A stretch of 64,000 nucleotides of DNA, taken from an uncultured Erythrobacter sp. (lineage in GTDB: Bacteria > Pseudomonadota > Alphaproteobacteria > Sphingomonadales > Sphingomonadaceae). Below the pieces are notes generated by a model. The model searched no databases. It had not been told where the DNA came from and saw only the letters and a list, made by a program, of their open reading frames with translations. The position numbers and the translations under genes were made by a program. Below, one piece after another: positions 25,795 to 33,888 of the stretch (position 1 is its first letter; every line of letters begins with the position of its first letter). The stretch spans positions 218,501 through 282,500 of the forward strand of contig NZ_CANMIJ010000001.1 in NCBI RefSeq assembly GCF_947497915.1. The letters are read 5' to 3'.

Positions 25795-27344
25795 TATCCG
25801 CCGAACATCCGTCTCACGGTCCCGCCTATGGCTTCGACTGGATCGCTACCGTCGCTGACCGCACGCCGGACAACCTTGCGCAGATCGACATCGCGAGTTC
25901 GCGGCGCTTTACTTATGCGCAAATGAATAGCCGCGTCGGCGCTCTGGCGGCGCATCTTCGCGCGCTAGGCATCGTAAAGGGTGACCGTGTCGCCTATCTG
26001 ATGATGAACAGCAGCGATGTATTCGAAGTTATTTTCGCGTGCTGGCGCATTGGCGCGGTTGCAGTCGCGCTGAATTGGCGACTGACTGGGCAAGAACTTA
26101 CATTCATTGCCGAAGATGCCGGCCCTAAGGTGCTTATCCATGACAGGGACTTGGGCGAACTGGCCTCTGCTATCGCAGACATGCCGTGCTTCGAATGCCG
26201 GATTGAAACTGCCAGCGATGGCAGCGAGAGCGATTATGAGCGCGCGATAGCGGGATCGAAGTCGCTGGCGTGGCCAGACGAGCCTCCACTACTCTCTGAT
26301 ATTTGCATGCTGATGTACTCATCGGGTACGACCGGACGCCCCAAAGGTGTGGTCATCACCCGCCAGATGCAGCTCTTGAATGCATGGGGCACGATTGCCG
26401 ATGCGTCGATTGGCACTAGCTCGACATCGCTCTGCTTCATGCCTCTGTTTCATATCGCCGGGGTGAACGGCGTAATCGGGCCTTGCTTTCTCGCCGGGGC
26501 CTGCGTCGCCATTGTGAGGACCTTCGATCCCGGCAAGGTGCTTGGCCTGATCGACGATCCCGAGCTGGGTGTGACGCACTTCGTTGCCGTGCCAGCGATC
26601 TACCAGGCGATGCTTGCTCATCCACAATCCGAGGCGACCGATTTTTCGAGGATCGTTACTTCGTTCGTGGGAGCCTCTTCGGTGCCCCTTGCGCTCTTGG
26701 AAGGATGGAAAGCACGCGGGTTGCGGTTGCGAGAAGGCTACGGTCTGACGGAAAGTGCGGGAGCGGGTGTGACAATGCCCGCTCACTTCGCTGGGGAGCC
26801 GATCGAAGCGAGCGGCAAGGCATCGCACGGCTTCGAGTTGAAGGTCGTCGATGACGAAGGGCAAGAGGCGTCACTCGGCGAGCTCTGGATGCGCGGACCC
26901 TGCATAACCCCCGGCTACTGGAACCGCCCGGAGGCAAATCGCGAGAGCTTTGTCGACGGCTGGTTCCGCACCGGGGACGTGGTTTCGCGCGATGAGGATG
27001 GATTCTACAAGATCCAGGACCGGCTCAAGGACATGTATATTTCGGGCGGTGAGAACGTCTATCCGGCAGAGGTCGAGGATGCCATTTATGCGCGCGACGA
27101 CATCGCCGAAGTAGCTGTGATCGGGCTGCCCGATGAACGCTGGGGCGAGATCGGCTGTGCAGTGGTGGTGTCAAAGCAGGGGGCCGATATTGGGTTGGAT
27201 GACCTTCGCGCAGGCCTTGAGGGCAAGCTCGCCCGCTACAAGCTCCCGGCAAGGCTCGAACTCGTCGAAAGTCTGCCGCGCACAGCTTCGGGCAAGGTGA
27301 AGAAGAATGAATTGAGAGAGCTCTTTTCGAGAGAGGATGCGTAA
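25791..27344 (+). CDS. Acyl- or aryl-CoA synthetase (AMP-forming)
   Basis: A 517-residue ANL-superfamily ligase that would activate a carboxylic acid as its CoA thioester using ATP. The motifs are intact: P-loop LMYSSGTTGRPKGVVITR (about residues 168-185), YGLTES, WFRTGD, DRLKDMYISGGENVYP, and the catalytic lysine in RTASGKVKKNELRELF near the C-terminus. The substrate (fatty, aryl or terpenoid acid) is not readable. It is coupled to the preceding membrane protein by a four-base overlap and to the following gene by a two-base gap, placing CoA activation inside the sulfatase operon. Confidence 0.92.
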   Translation: MISAEHPSHGPAYGFDWIATVADRTPDNLAQIDIASSRRFTYAQMNSRVGALAAHLRALGIVKGDRVAYLMMNSSDVFEVIFACWRIGAVAVALNWRLTGQELTFIAEDAGPKVLIHDRDLGELASAIADMPCFECRIETASDGSESDYERAIAGSKSLAWPDEPPLLSDICMLMYSSGTTGRPKGVVITRQMQLLNAWGTIADASIGTSSTSLCFMPLFHIAGVNGVIGPCFLAGACVAIVRTFDPGKVLGLIDDPELGVTHFVAVPAIYQAMLAHPQSEATDFSRIVTSFVGASSVPLALLEGWKARGLRLREGYGLTESAGAGVTMPAHFAGEPIEASGKASHGFELKVVDDEGQEASLGELWMRGPCITPGYWNRPEANRESFVDGWFRTGDVVSRDEDGFYKIQDRLKDMYISGGENVYPAEVEDAIYARDDIAEVAVIGLPDERWGEIGCAVVVSKQGADIGLDDLRAGLEGKLARYKLPARLELVESLPRTASGKVKKNELRELFSREDA

Positions 27345-27346
27345 CC

Positions 27347-27985
27347 ATGACCAAGGCGAAATGGATCTGGATCGGATTTCTCGCAATCCTCTATGCAGGT
27401 TTCTGGGCATGGTATGGCGGCAATGGCGATCCGCTTACCGAGGCCGAGGGCGAAGAGCTCCTCTCGCGTATGGAGCAAATGTACGATTTGGATCGCGACG
27501 AGGCACCGGCGGGTAGCATGCTGCGCAACCTTGCGGACATGATTCCGCGAGATGACGGACGCGAATTCTATGCGGTGAATTTGGAGACACGCAAGCAAGG
27601 TCCCGAGGCGATCGCATCGGAAGAGGAGTATACAGGCAGGGTTGTGCCGCTTCTCCTCGCACGCGGCAGCCACCCCGTCTTTTTGAGCGAGCCTGCGGGG
27701 CTGATGCTCGGCGAATATGGCAAGGATATCGATCGCGTGGCGGTGATCCGCTATCGGTCGCTCCGCGACCTGATCGACATGATCCTCGATCCTGCGATGG
27801 TAGATGCGCGCGAATACAAATACGGCGCGCTCGAGCACACCGAAGTCTTCATCACGCGTCCGACGCTGACGTTCGTGCAGGTGCGGCTGATGGTCGGCTT
27901 GCTCGTCTTGGCGCTCGCCTGGGCAGGGCTGGGGGTGATAGGGTGGTGTGGCAAGAGGGGTTTGCGCGATAGCCCAGCGGGTTGA
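27347..27985 (+). CDS. Membrane-anchored DUF1330-like protein
   Basis: A 212-residue protein with a membrane segment at each end (residues about 5-23 and 183-203) around a soluble domain. The domain shares GLMLGEYGKDIDRVAVIRY-RSL-MILDP with the DUF1330-type protein at 30827 of the same operon (GLMLGEVEDNWDMVALVEY-PSL-MILSS), and both end in a GALEH/GLEG strand. It is thus probably a ferredoxin-like alpha/beta barrel domain tethered to the inner membrane. The function of the family is unknown. The membrane anchors are unusual. Confidence 0.7.
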   Translation: MTKAKWIWIGFLAILYAGFWAWYGGNGDPLTEAEGEELLSRMEQMYDLDRDEAPAGSMLRNLADMIPRDDGREFYAVNLETRKQGPEAIASEEEYTGRVVPLLLARGSHPVFLSEPAGLMLGEYGKDIDRVAVIRYRSLRDLIDMILDPAMVDAREYKYGALEHTEVFITRPTLTFVQVRLMVGLLVLALAWAGLGVIGWCGKRGLRDSPAG

Positions 27986-28010
27986 GCCTGAAAACAATCC
28001 CAACTCGCGG

Positions 28011-29249
28011 ATGATGGTCGATCCGCCGGCGCTGTTGCGCCGCCTTATGATGCGAATGTTCGACCGGGTCATTGATCCGGAGAGGCGAGCGAAGGCCCGC
28101 GCCAGCGCAGAGCGACGCAGAGTGCGCAAAGGCGCGCCGCATATCGTCGAATATTTCCACCAATGGGACGATCCCTACTCGCTATTGGCCGAGCAGGTTC
28201 TCGACCGGATGTGCGAGCGCTACGACATCGAGCTCGTCAGGCACGATATCCGTGCAACCGGCGGGAAGAACCAGCCGGAACTTGAGAAACTCGAAGCGTG
28301 GGCACAGCGCGATGCGGAACTGATCGCACCGTATTATGGTCTCAAGCGACCGTCCGAGCTCGATCGATCAGCGAATCGTGCTCCGAGTGAAGCGGCGCTC
28401 GCTGCGGGCAGGGCAAGGCTGGCCGAGCTCGGTCACTATTCCGGTGCGATGTTCTACTATGCGGGCGAATGGTATTGGGGGGTGGACAGGCTGTTCTATC
28501 TCGAGCAGCGCCTGCGCAATCTTGGCGCTTGCCGCAATGTTTCGCTGCCATTCTTGTGCCCGCGACCTGAAATTGATGTCATCGGTGTCGATGCCAGCGC
28601 GCTGACGCTCGATTTCTATCCTTCGCTGAACTCTCCCTATACCTCGATCATCTACGACAGGACGATCGCGATGGCGCGCGAATGCGGGGTTCAGCTGGCT
28701 CATAAGCCTGTGCTGCCGATGATCATGCGCGGTGTGCCTGCGACACGCGAGAAGGGCATGTACATCATGTTCGACACCAAGCGCGAGGCAGAGTACTTCG
28801 GCGTCGGATTTGGGCCAGTCATGACGCCCATCGGCGAGCCCACGCGGCAGATTTACTCGCTACTCCCTTGGGCAAGAGAGCAGGGGCGCGATACGCAGCT
28901 CATGTCCGCCGCGTTGGATCTAGGTTTCCGTGAGGGTGTCGCGCTTCACAGAAAGGCCGGATTGCGAAAGGCGGTCGAGCAGGCCGGTCTCGACTGGGGC
29001 GATGCGCAAGCGCAGATCGGATCAATCGAATGGAAGGATGAGACCGCTCGCTACCAGGCCGAAATGGCGGATGAACTCGGCCTATGGGGAGTGCCGAGCT
29101 ACCGCTTGCGAGGTGGTGAGGGCGAAGAAGACCTGTGCGTTTGGGGGCAGGACCGTTTGTGGCTCGTCGCAGCCGAAATCCGGCGTCGTGCAGCCGCTAC
29201 TGGAGATTCGGCACAATCGGTGCCATTGCTTCGGACAGACCATTCGTGA
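28011..29249 (+). CDS. Tandem DsbA/2-hydroxychromene-2-carboxylate isomerase-like protein
   Basis: About 412 residues with two thioredoxin-fold, kappa-GST/DsbA-like halves. The first half starts HIVEYFHQWDDPYSLLAEQVLDRM and the second LTLDFYPSLNSPYTSIIYDRTI, the latter with the S-x-N-S-P-Y pattern of 2-hydroxychromene-2-carboxylate isomerases. No CxxC active site is seen at either N-terminus, so a glutathione- or substrate-binding isomerase role is more likely than disulfide exchange. The start is uncertain: ATG at 28011 or 28014 lacks a strong ribosome site, and the frame is open further upstream, overlapping the previous gene. Nine bases separate it from the TetR gene. Confidence 0.72.
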   Translation: MMVDPPALLRRLMMRMFDRVIDPERRAKARASAERRRVRKGAPHIVEYFHQWDDPYSLLAEQVLDRMCERYDIELVRHDIRATGGKNQPELEKLEAWAQRDAELIAPYYGLKRPSELDRSANRAPSEAALAAGRARLAELGHYSGAMFYYAGEWYWGVDRLFYLEQRLRNLGACRNVSLPFLCPRPEIDVIGVDASALTLDFYPSLNSPYTSIIYDRTIAMARECGVQLAHKPVLPMIMRGVPATREKGMYIMFDTKREAEYFGVGFGPVMTPIGEPTRQIYSLLPWAREQGRDTQLMSAALDLGFREGVALHRKAGLRKAVEQAGLDWGDAQAQIGSIEWKDETARYQAEMADELGLWGVPSYRLRGGEGEEDLCVWGQDRLWLVAAEIRRRAAATGDSAQSVPLLRTDHS

Positions 29250-29258
29250 GGGTGAATA

Positions 29259-29882
29259 ATGGCGCGTAAGTCTGCAGCAGTCAGAAATACGATCGAGGGT
29301 GAGAAGCCCCATTCAGACGGCAGGCGCGAGCGGAGCCGGGCGAGCAGACGCGCGATCATTCACGCCATGATGGACCTGATTGTCGAGGGTGATATCGATC
29401 CCAGCGCGGCCAGGGTTGCCGAGAGAGCTGGCGTAGGCCTGCGCTCGGTCTTCCGCCATTTCGACGATAAGGAGACCCTCTACCGCGAAATGAATGCGAT
29501 CTTGAGCGAAGCCTATGTGCCGCAGATGCGCGAACCTTACAGATCAACCGATTGGCGCGAGCAATTGGGCGAGTTGGTGGAGCGCCGGGCCAAGGTTTAC
29601 GAAGAGATTGCACCTTTCCGTATCTCGACCAGCGTTCAGCGGTTTCATTCGCCCACACTGATGGAGAATTATCGCGGGTTGCTCAAAGCGGAGCGCAAGG
29701 CGCTTGATGCAATCCTGCCAGAACCTGTTCGCAATGACGAACATCGCGCGCGGGCCATTCTGCTGGCAACCAGCTTCGATTCCTGGCGCCTGTTTCGTCA
29801 CGATGAAGAACTGTCGAAGAAAAAGACTCTCGAGGCGATCAAGCACCTCTTGCAGGACGTTCTCGACCAAATCGAAGACTAA
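29259..29882 (+). CDS. TetR-family transcriptional regulator of the island
   Basis: A 207-residue TetR-type repressor. The helix-turn-helix is at about residues 45-70 (DPSAARVAERAGVGLRSVFRHFDDKETLYREM), close to the family consensus. The C-terminal ligand domain is all helical. It is the only classical ligand-sensing regulator in the cargo and lies inside the operon whose promoter carries two copies of the 17-base palindrome. I infer that it binds TGGCA-N7-TGCCA sites at 21158, 21184, 33803, 33855 and 38567, which would make it autoregulated. Its TAA overlaps the next ATG. Confidence 0.9.
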   Translation: MARKSAAVRNTIEGEKPHSDGRRERSRASRRAIIHAMMDLIVEGDIDPSAARVAERAGVGLRSVFRHFDDKETLYREMNAILSEAYVPQMREPYRSTDWREQLGELVERRAKVYEEIAPFRISTSVQRFHSPTLMENYRGLLKAERKALDAILPEPVRNDEHRARAILLATSFDSWRLFRHDEELSKKKTLEAIKHLLQDVLDQIED

Positions 29883-30823
29883 TGCATTTGCGTGTTTTTG
29901 TCTTGGCCTTGCTTTTCCTAGCCGGTTGCTCGGCACAAGAGGAGGGCGAAGCACCTAAGTCGGAAGCAAGCCTATGCGAGGGCATTTCCGCACCCGGCGA
30001 GATGGTCTGGATCGAAGGTGGGAAATTCGTGATGGGCGAGGATCCTCGCTATTCCGAGGAAGGTCCCCCGCGCCTCGTAGAAGTAGCAGGCTTCTGGATC
30101 TCCGTGACCGAAGTCACCAATAAGCAATTCGCCAAGTTTGTCCGTGAAACCGGCTATGTGACGATGGCCGAACGCGAGCCGCCCGCCCTTCCCGGAGCGC
30201 CTCCCGAAATGTTGCAGCCGGGCTCGGCAACTTTCCGTGTCCCTACCTCGGATAACCCAAGCTGGTGGGCTTGGACGGTCGGAGCGCAATGGCGTGTCCC
30301 GAACGGTAATGGTTCTTCAATCGAGGGACGAGCGCGCGATCCCGTGGTCCAGGTCGCCTATGAGGACGCGCTGGCCTATGCCGAATGGGCCGGGATGAGC
30401 CTGCCAAGCGAAGAGCAATGGGAATATGCTGCGCGTGCTGGATCGGACAGTCTGCCGGAACCCAAGGATGCTTCGGGCAAGCCGCAGGCAAATTACTACC
30501 AGGGTGTGTTTCCCGCCAAGGACCTGGGCGAAGACGGGTTTACCGCACGCGCACCGGTCGGTTGCTTTGAGCCCAACGCATTCGGGCTCTACGACATGAT
30601 CGGCAATGTGTGGGAATGGACTTCGACTGAAGGTGAGCGCGTCGACGCGGTGGAGCAGGTCGGCGTGATCAAGGGCGGTTCGTTTCTGTGCGCTGCCAAC
30701 TACTGTGCACGGTACCGACCTGCTGCCCGACAATTCCAAGAACGCGGACTAGGCACCGATCATATCGGTTTTCGAGTGATTGATACTGCGCGGGAGCCTC
30801 CCGCGTTGAACGGAGAGGATTAG
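29882..30823 (+). CDS. Formylglycine-generating enzyme, lipoprotein form
   Basis: A 313-residue SUMF1/FGE-family protein that would oxidise the sulfatase cysteine to formylglycine. The copper-binding active-site pair is present as C270-x4-C275 in GGSFLCAANYCARYRPAAR, followed by HIGFRV; this pair separates true FGEs from other SUMF1-domain proteins. Other family blocks are EMVWIEGGKFVMGED, FWISVTEVTNKQF, LPSEEQWEYAARAG and YDMIGNVWEWTS. Notably the N-terminus is a lipoprotein signal, LALLFLAGC with Cys16 as lipid site, so the enzyme should sit in the periplasm near its presumed partner sulfatase. It overlaps the tetR stop by one base. Confidence 0.88.
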   Translation: MHLRVFVLALLFLAGCSAQEEGEAPKSEASLCEGISAPGEMVWIEGGKFVMGEDPRYSEEGPPRLVEVAGFWISVTEVTNKQFAKFVRETGYVTMAEREPPALPGAPPEMLQPGSATFRVPTSDNPSWWAWTVGAQWRVPNGNGSSIEGRARDPVVQVAYEDALAYAEWAGMSLPSEEQWEYAARAGSDSLPEPKDASGKPQANYYQGVFPAKDLGEDGFTARAPVGCFEPNAFGLYDMIGNVWEWTSTEGERVDAVEQVGVIKGGSFLCAANYCARYRPAARQFQERGLGTDHIGFRVIDTAREPPALNGED

Positions 30824-30826
30824 AAC

Positions 30827-31240
30827 ATGCAAGTCGTCAATCAGGTGAATCCGTCGGGCGAACGAATGAAGGAGTTCTTCGGAGGCGAGGAGGATGGACC
30901 TTTCGTGATGGTCAACCTGCTCAAGTTCAAAGCGAGTGCCGAGTATCCCGATGGCCGCGAGACCGAACTGAGCGGTGCGGAGGCCTATGCAATCTACGCA
31001 CGCGCCGTGTTTCCATTGGTTGAGAAACACGGCGGTCGCCCAGTTTTCGATGGCACTGTCACCGGCCTGATGCTCGGCGAAGTTGAAGACAACTGGGACA
31101 TGGTCGCGTTGGTTGAGTATCCCTCGCTCGAAGCTTTCCGCGCCATGATACTTTCATCTGAGTATCAGGAGATCGCGGTTCACCGAGCTGCCGGGCTGGA
31201 GGGGCAACTCAATATCAAGACGCAAGCGTCGGCCCGCTAG
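30827..31240 (+). CDS. DUF1330-like protein
   Basis: A 137-residue soluble protein of the DUF1330/dimeric alpha-beta barrel kind: FVMVNLLKFK strand, GAEAYAIYARAVFPLVEKHGGRPVF helix and strand, GLMLGEVEDNWDMVALVEYPSLEAFRAMI. Function unknown; related ferredoxin-like barrels include isomerases and small monooxygenases. It is the last gene of the main rightward operon. Its TAG overlaps the stop of the convergent gene at 31237 in a shared CTAG, and no terminator is visible between them. Confidence 0.82.
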   Translation: MQVVNQVNPSGERMKEFFGGEEDGPFVMVNLLKFKASAEYPDGRETELSGAEAYAIYARAVFPLVEKHGGRPVFDGTVTGLMLGEVEDNWDMVALVEYPSLEAFRAMILSSEYQEIAVHRAAGLEGQLNIKTQASAR

Positions 31241-31704
31241 CTTTCAGTCTTCTTCTCTGGCCAGAGCGCCATGACCAGCATGACAAGTGCGATGACCGGC
31301 ACGACAAGATTGCCGACCTGGCCAGGGGCAGTGCCAAGCGTTTCAACCGGCTTGAACCGCCCGATCAATCCGCGCCCGGTCCATTCCACAAGCACGATCA
31401 GCCACATCAGAGGCACCATGGATCTGTAGCGGAACGCGGCCAACAACATCAGAAGGCCGAGCAAGAGTTGCACCAGGCCCCATTGTGCGAAGATCGCGAT
31501 GATCGTGGCGGCAGCGCCGTCCGCGTAGTTGTCGAGCGGGATCGTGGCGATGCTTTGCGCTCCGCCATCGGGAGCGAGCATATGATGCTGGCTGCGCCAC
31601 AGCGTCACCGCAGTGAACGGATAAAAGAGCCACAGCGCAAGTCTGTTGCCGCGAAAGACATTGTCGAACTGCGCCGGGAACAGGCGCTCCAAAACGTGTT
31701 TCAT
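31237..31704 (-). CDS. Small four-helix membrane protein (paralogue of 25348-25794)
   Basis: A 155-residue membrane protein with about four helices, last gene of the leftward operon. Start ATG at 31704 overlaps the GST stop (ATGA); an upstream in-frame ATG at 31785 lies within the GST gene. LLGLLMLLAAFRYRSMVPLMWLIVLVEW matches the island protein at 25348, so these are paralogues. The function is unknown. Their parallel placement downstream of enzymes in two coregulated operons suggests a shared accessory role at the inner membrane. Confidence 0.75.
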   Translation of the reverse strand: MKHVLERLFPAQFDNVFRGNRLALWLFYPFTAVTLWRSQHHMLAPDGGAQSIATIPLDNYADGAAATIIAIFAQWGLVQLLLGLLMLLAAFRYRSMVPLMWLIVLVEWTGRGLIGRFKPVETLGTAPGQVGNLVVPVIALVMLVMALWPEKKTES

Positions 31705-32693
31705 TGAAGGAACTCCAGGCAGTTTGCGGCAGAAAGCACTGGATCGACCCGCCCCCGTGTTTCGTCGCTGAGTGCAGCGTAGCACGACCGTAGATCAGCG
31801 AGGCATTTCAGCTGATATTTGAAGGTGCCTTGCTCATAAGGCATGCCATCGACTTCGATCCGAAAGGTCTTTTCGCCCGCTTCCGCAGCCGCCGCATTTC
31901 CAAGCAGGAAGGGGGCATAGACCCGCCCGGCCTCTGCAAGCAGGCTCTGGACGACAGGCTTGAGGGGCGCATCCATGGCATCCCATTCGCCATCAATCCC
32001 GGATGCATCATCGACATGCAGCAACCAACGGAAAGTGTAGGGATAGTCGGCGCGCATCATCACTTGCGCCGTGGGATCAACGCCGAGTTGTGATAACTGC
32101 CCGTAGATGCCCAGTTCAGCGAGCGAAGGGCGGCTACCGAACAGCCAGTGTTCGTTCACCACATGCTCTTCGAGTGCTTGCAAAACCCTGCGGGTCGAAT
32201 CTTCGATTAGCGGGAAATTTGCACGCGTGCAGCCGACAATCGCCATGCGGCCGACCTGCCGATCGCGGAACACCTCCGCCATACCTTGGCTGTTCTCCAG
32301 TCCGCCGCCCTTGAGAGCGTCGAATGATAACCAGCGGCTCATCTGCACTTGGTCGACTTCCTCCAGCCATCGGTAGCCGAACATCGCCTTGGTCAGCCAC
32401 TCATCGGCGAAATCCTCGAGGAGGTGCGCGATAAAAGCCTGTGCCGGATCTTGTGGAAGGACTGTGCGTTTGGAATGCCGCTGTTCCAGATCATAGAGCA
32501 CCGGCGTGCTGTCGTTCCTGAAGCTGCCGTCAGGATACTCGATCACGGGAATGACGGGCGGCAGGCCTTTTTCCGCGGCAAGTTGCTGCATCTGGCTGCC
32601 GTGCGACCAGATGTGCGTGATCCGGCGGTAACGCATCAGGGCGCGCATTTTCAGCGAATAGGGCGAGCCCAAGGCTCCATGGATCGTGTACAT
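31701..32693 (-). CDS. Glutathione S-transferase-like protein, long form
   Basis: A 330-residue protein with an N-terminal thioredoxin-like GST domain (MYTIHGALGSPYSLKMRALMRYR; cis-proline region PPVIPVIEYPDG; DSTPVLYDLE) and a helical C-terminal domain (WLFGSRPSLAELGIYGQLSQL), plus about 90 extra residues compared with ordinary GSTs. The ATG at 32693 is preceded by AGGAGA; a GTG five codons earlier overlaps the upstream stop. A possible role is glutathione-dependent dehalogenation, isomerisation or ether cleavage in the cargo pathway. The protein at 37373-38527 is of the same extended type. Confidence 0.82.
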   Translation of the reverse strand: MYTIHGALGSPYSLKMRALMRYRRITHIWSHGSQMQQLAAEKGLPPVIPVIEYPDGSFRNDSTPVLYDLEQRHSKRTVLPQDPAQAFIAHLLEDFADEWLTKAMFGYRWLEEVDQVQMSRWLSFDALKGGGLENSQGMAEVFRDRQVGRMAIVGCTRANFPLIEDSTRRVLQALEEHVVNEHWLFGSRPSLAELGIYGQLSQLGVDPTAQVMMRADYPYTFRWLLHVDDASGIDGEWDAMDAPLKPVVQSLLAEAGRVYAPFLLGNAAAAEAGEKTFRIEVDGMPYEQGTFKYQLKCLADLRSCYAALSDETRGRVDPVLSAANCLEFLQ

Positions 32694-32704
32694 TGCCGGT
32701 CTCC

Positions 32705-33772
32705 TCACATGAGTTCGCGCTGCTTGATGGCATCGCTTGAGGCCGGCAGCGAAAACAACATGCCATCTTCGCCCACGACCAGCTTACCGTCGAAGCGGTC
32801 GGGCGCGTCACCAAGAAACGCAGGGTAAAGGTATGCGCTGGGCAGAGGAGGAACGAGATGGCTAAGCACCAGCATTTGCGCCCCTGCTGCTTGCGCGCTT
32901 TCCGCCGCATCCTGCGGCGACGCGTGATAGTCTCTGATATCGAGCATGATCTTCGCGCCGCTATCGGTTCCTTGTGCAGTCAGCATCTCCTCCATCTCGC
33001 TCACCATTTCCATCTGCAACGCCTCGTGCACGATCAGGTCGGCACCTTTGCAGACACGTTCGAGATTTGCGGATTTTTGCGTGTCGCCGCTGATGCAAAG
33101 CGAGCGCCCTTTGTAGTCGAAGCGATAGCCGACAGCCGGATCGACTGGATCATGCGGGACTTTGAAGGCAGTAACTTTCAGGTCGCCTTGCTCGAGCACA
33201 ATGGCGCTGTCGCCAGTCATTTCAAAGGGGCGTGCCTCGGATCCACCACCGCTTGATGGGGCTATATCTTCACCATGATGCGCAGTGCGATAGGCATCAT
33301 CGGTCGCGTAAGCCGCGTTGAACCCGTCGATCACGGCTTCTACGCCGCTTGGGCCATAGACCGGGAGCGGGGCAGTGTTAGAACCCCGGGTCCAGTGAAA
33401 CAGCTGGAGCGGCCCAAGTCCGTCGATATGGTCGGAATGGAAGTGCGTCAGAAAAACCCCATCCAGATCGCCAGCGTTGAAACCCATCAAAGCGAGGTTT
33501 CGCCCGCCACCCTCGCCAATGTCGACAACGAAGGCCTGATCCCCCGCAACAACGATGTTGCATGGCCCCGCACGGTCGATGTTCGGCATCGGCGAACCGG
33601 TTCCGCACAGTCCGACATGTAGTCCATCCTTGATCCCGGCGAGGGTGTTGCGGCCCAGGTTCTGTTCGATCCCGCGCTGGAATAGCCAGGACCCGATGGG
33701 CCTTTGGAATGCGAATACCGCGACAAGCGCCAAGGCAACCACGGCCACAAGGCCGACCCCAACCTTTTTCAT
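32705..33772 (-). CDS. Membrane-anchored metallo-beta-lactamase-fold hydrolase
   Basis: A 355-residue MBL-fold protein. An N-terminal membrane segment (residues 5-22) likely holds it in the periplasm. The HFHSDHIDG metal motif (H-x-H-x-D-H), the VGLCGTGSPMPNIDRAGP start and later SGDT, VHEAL and LVLSHL strands resemble the RNase Z-like branch that also contains type III arylsulfatases of the AtsA kind. Anchoring and export argue against a tRNA-processing role, so a second sulfatase or a lactonase/esterase is plausible; this is inference. ATG 33772 has GGAGG seven bases upstream. First gene of the leftward operon, controlled from the divergent region with operators at 33803 and 33855. Confidence 0.82.
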   Translation of the reverse strand: MKKVGVGLVAVVALALVAVFAFQRPIGSWLFQRGIEQNLGRNTLAGIKDGLHVGLCGTGSPMPNIDRAGPCNIVVAGDQAFVVDIGEGGGRNLALMGFNAGDLDGVFLTHFHSDHIDGLGPLQLFHWTRGSNTAPLPVYGPSGVEAVIDGFNAAYATDDAYRTAHHGEDIAPSSGGGSEARPFEMTGDSAIVLEQGDLKVTAFKVPHDPVDPAVGYRFDYKGRSLCISGDTQKSANLERVCKGADLIVHEALQMEMVSEMEEMLTAQGTDSGAKIMLDIRDYHASPQDAAESAQAAGAQMLVLSHLVPPLPSAYLYPAFLGDAPDRFDGKLVVGEDGMLFSLPASSDAIKQRELM

Positions 33773-33802
33773 TGCATCCTCCATCATCTGCGCAGAAAGA
33801 AA

Positions 33803-33819
33803 TGGCACTATAAATGTCA
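33803..33819. promoter_or_regulatory. Island operator O3
   Basis: TGGCACTATAAATGTCA, same 17-base layout as O1 and O2 with one change in the right arm. It lies 31 bases before the hydrolase start on the minus strand, in the 116-base divergent region. Confidence 0.72.
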
Positions 33820-33854
33820 TAAAGCAATTGCAAAATCCGCAGCAGGATGCAAAA

Positions 33855-33871
33855 TGGCATATGAAGCGCCA
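33855..33871. promoter_or_regulatory. Island operator O4
   Basis: TGGCATATGAAGCGCCA, same spacing with one mismatch (CGCCA). Its centre is 52 bases from O3, twice the 26-base O1-O2 distance, and it sits just before the GGAGG of the rightward gene. Confidence 0.6.
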
Positions 33872-33888
33872 ATAAATGGAGGTTGAAG

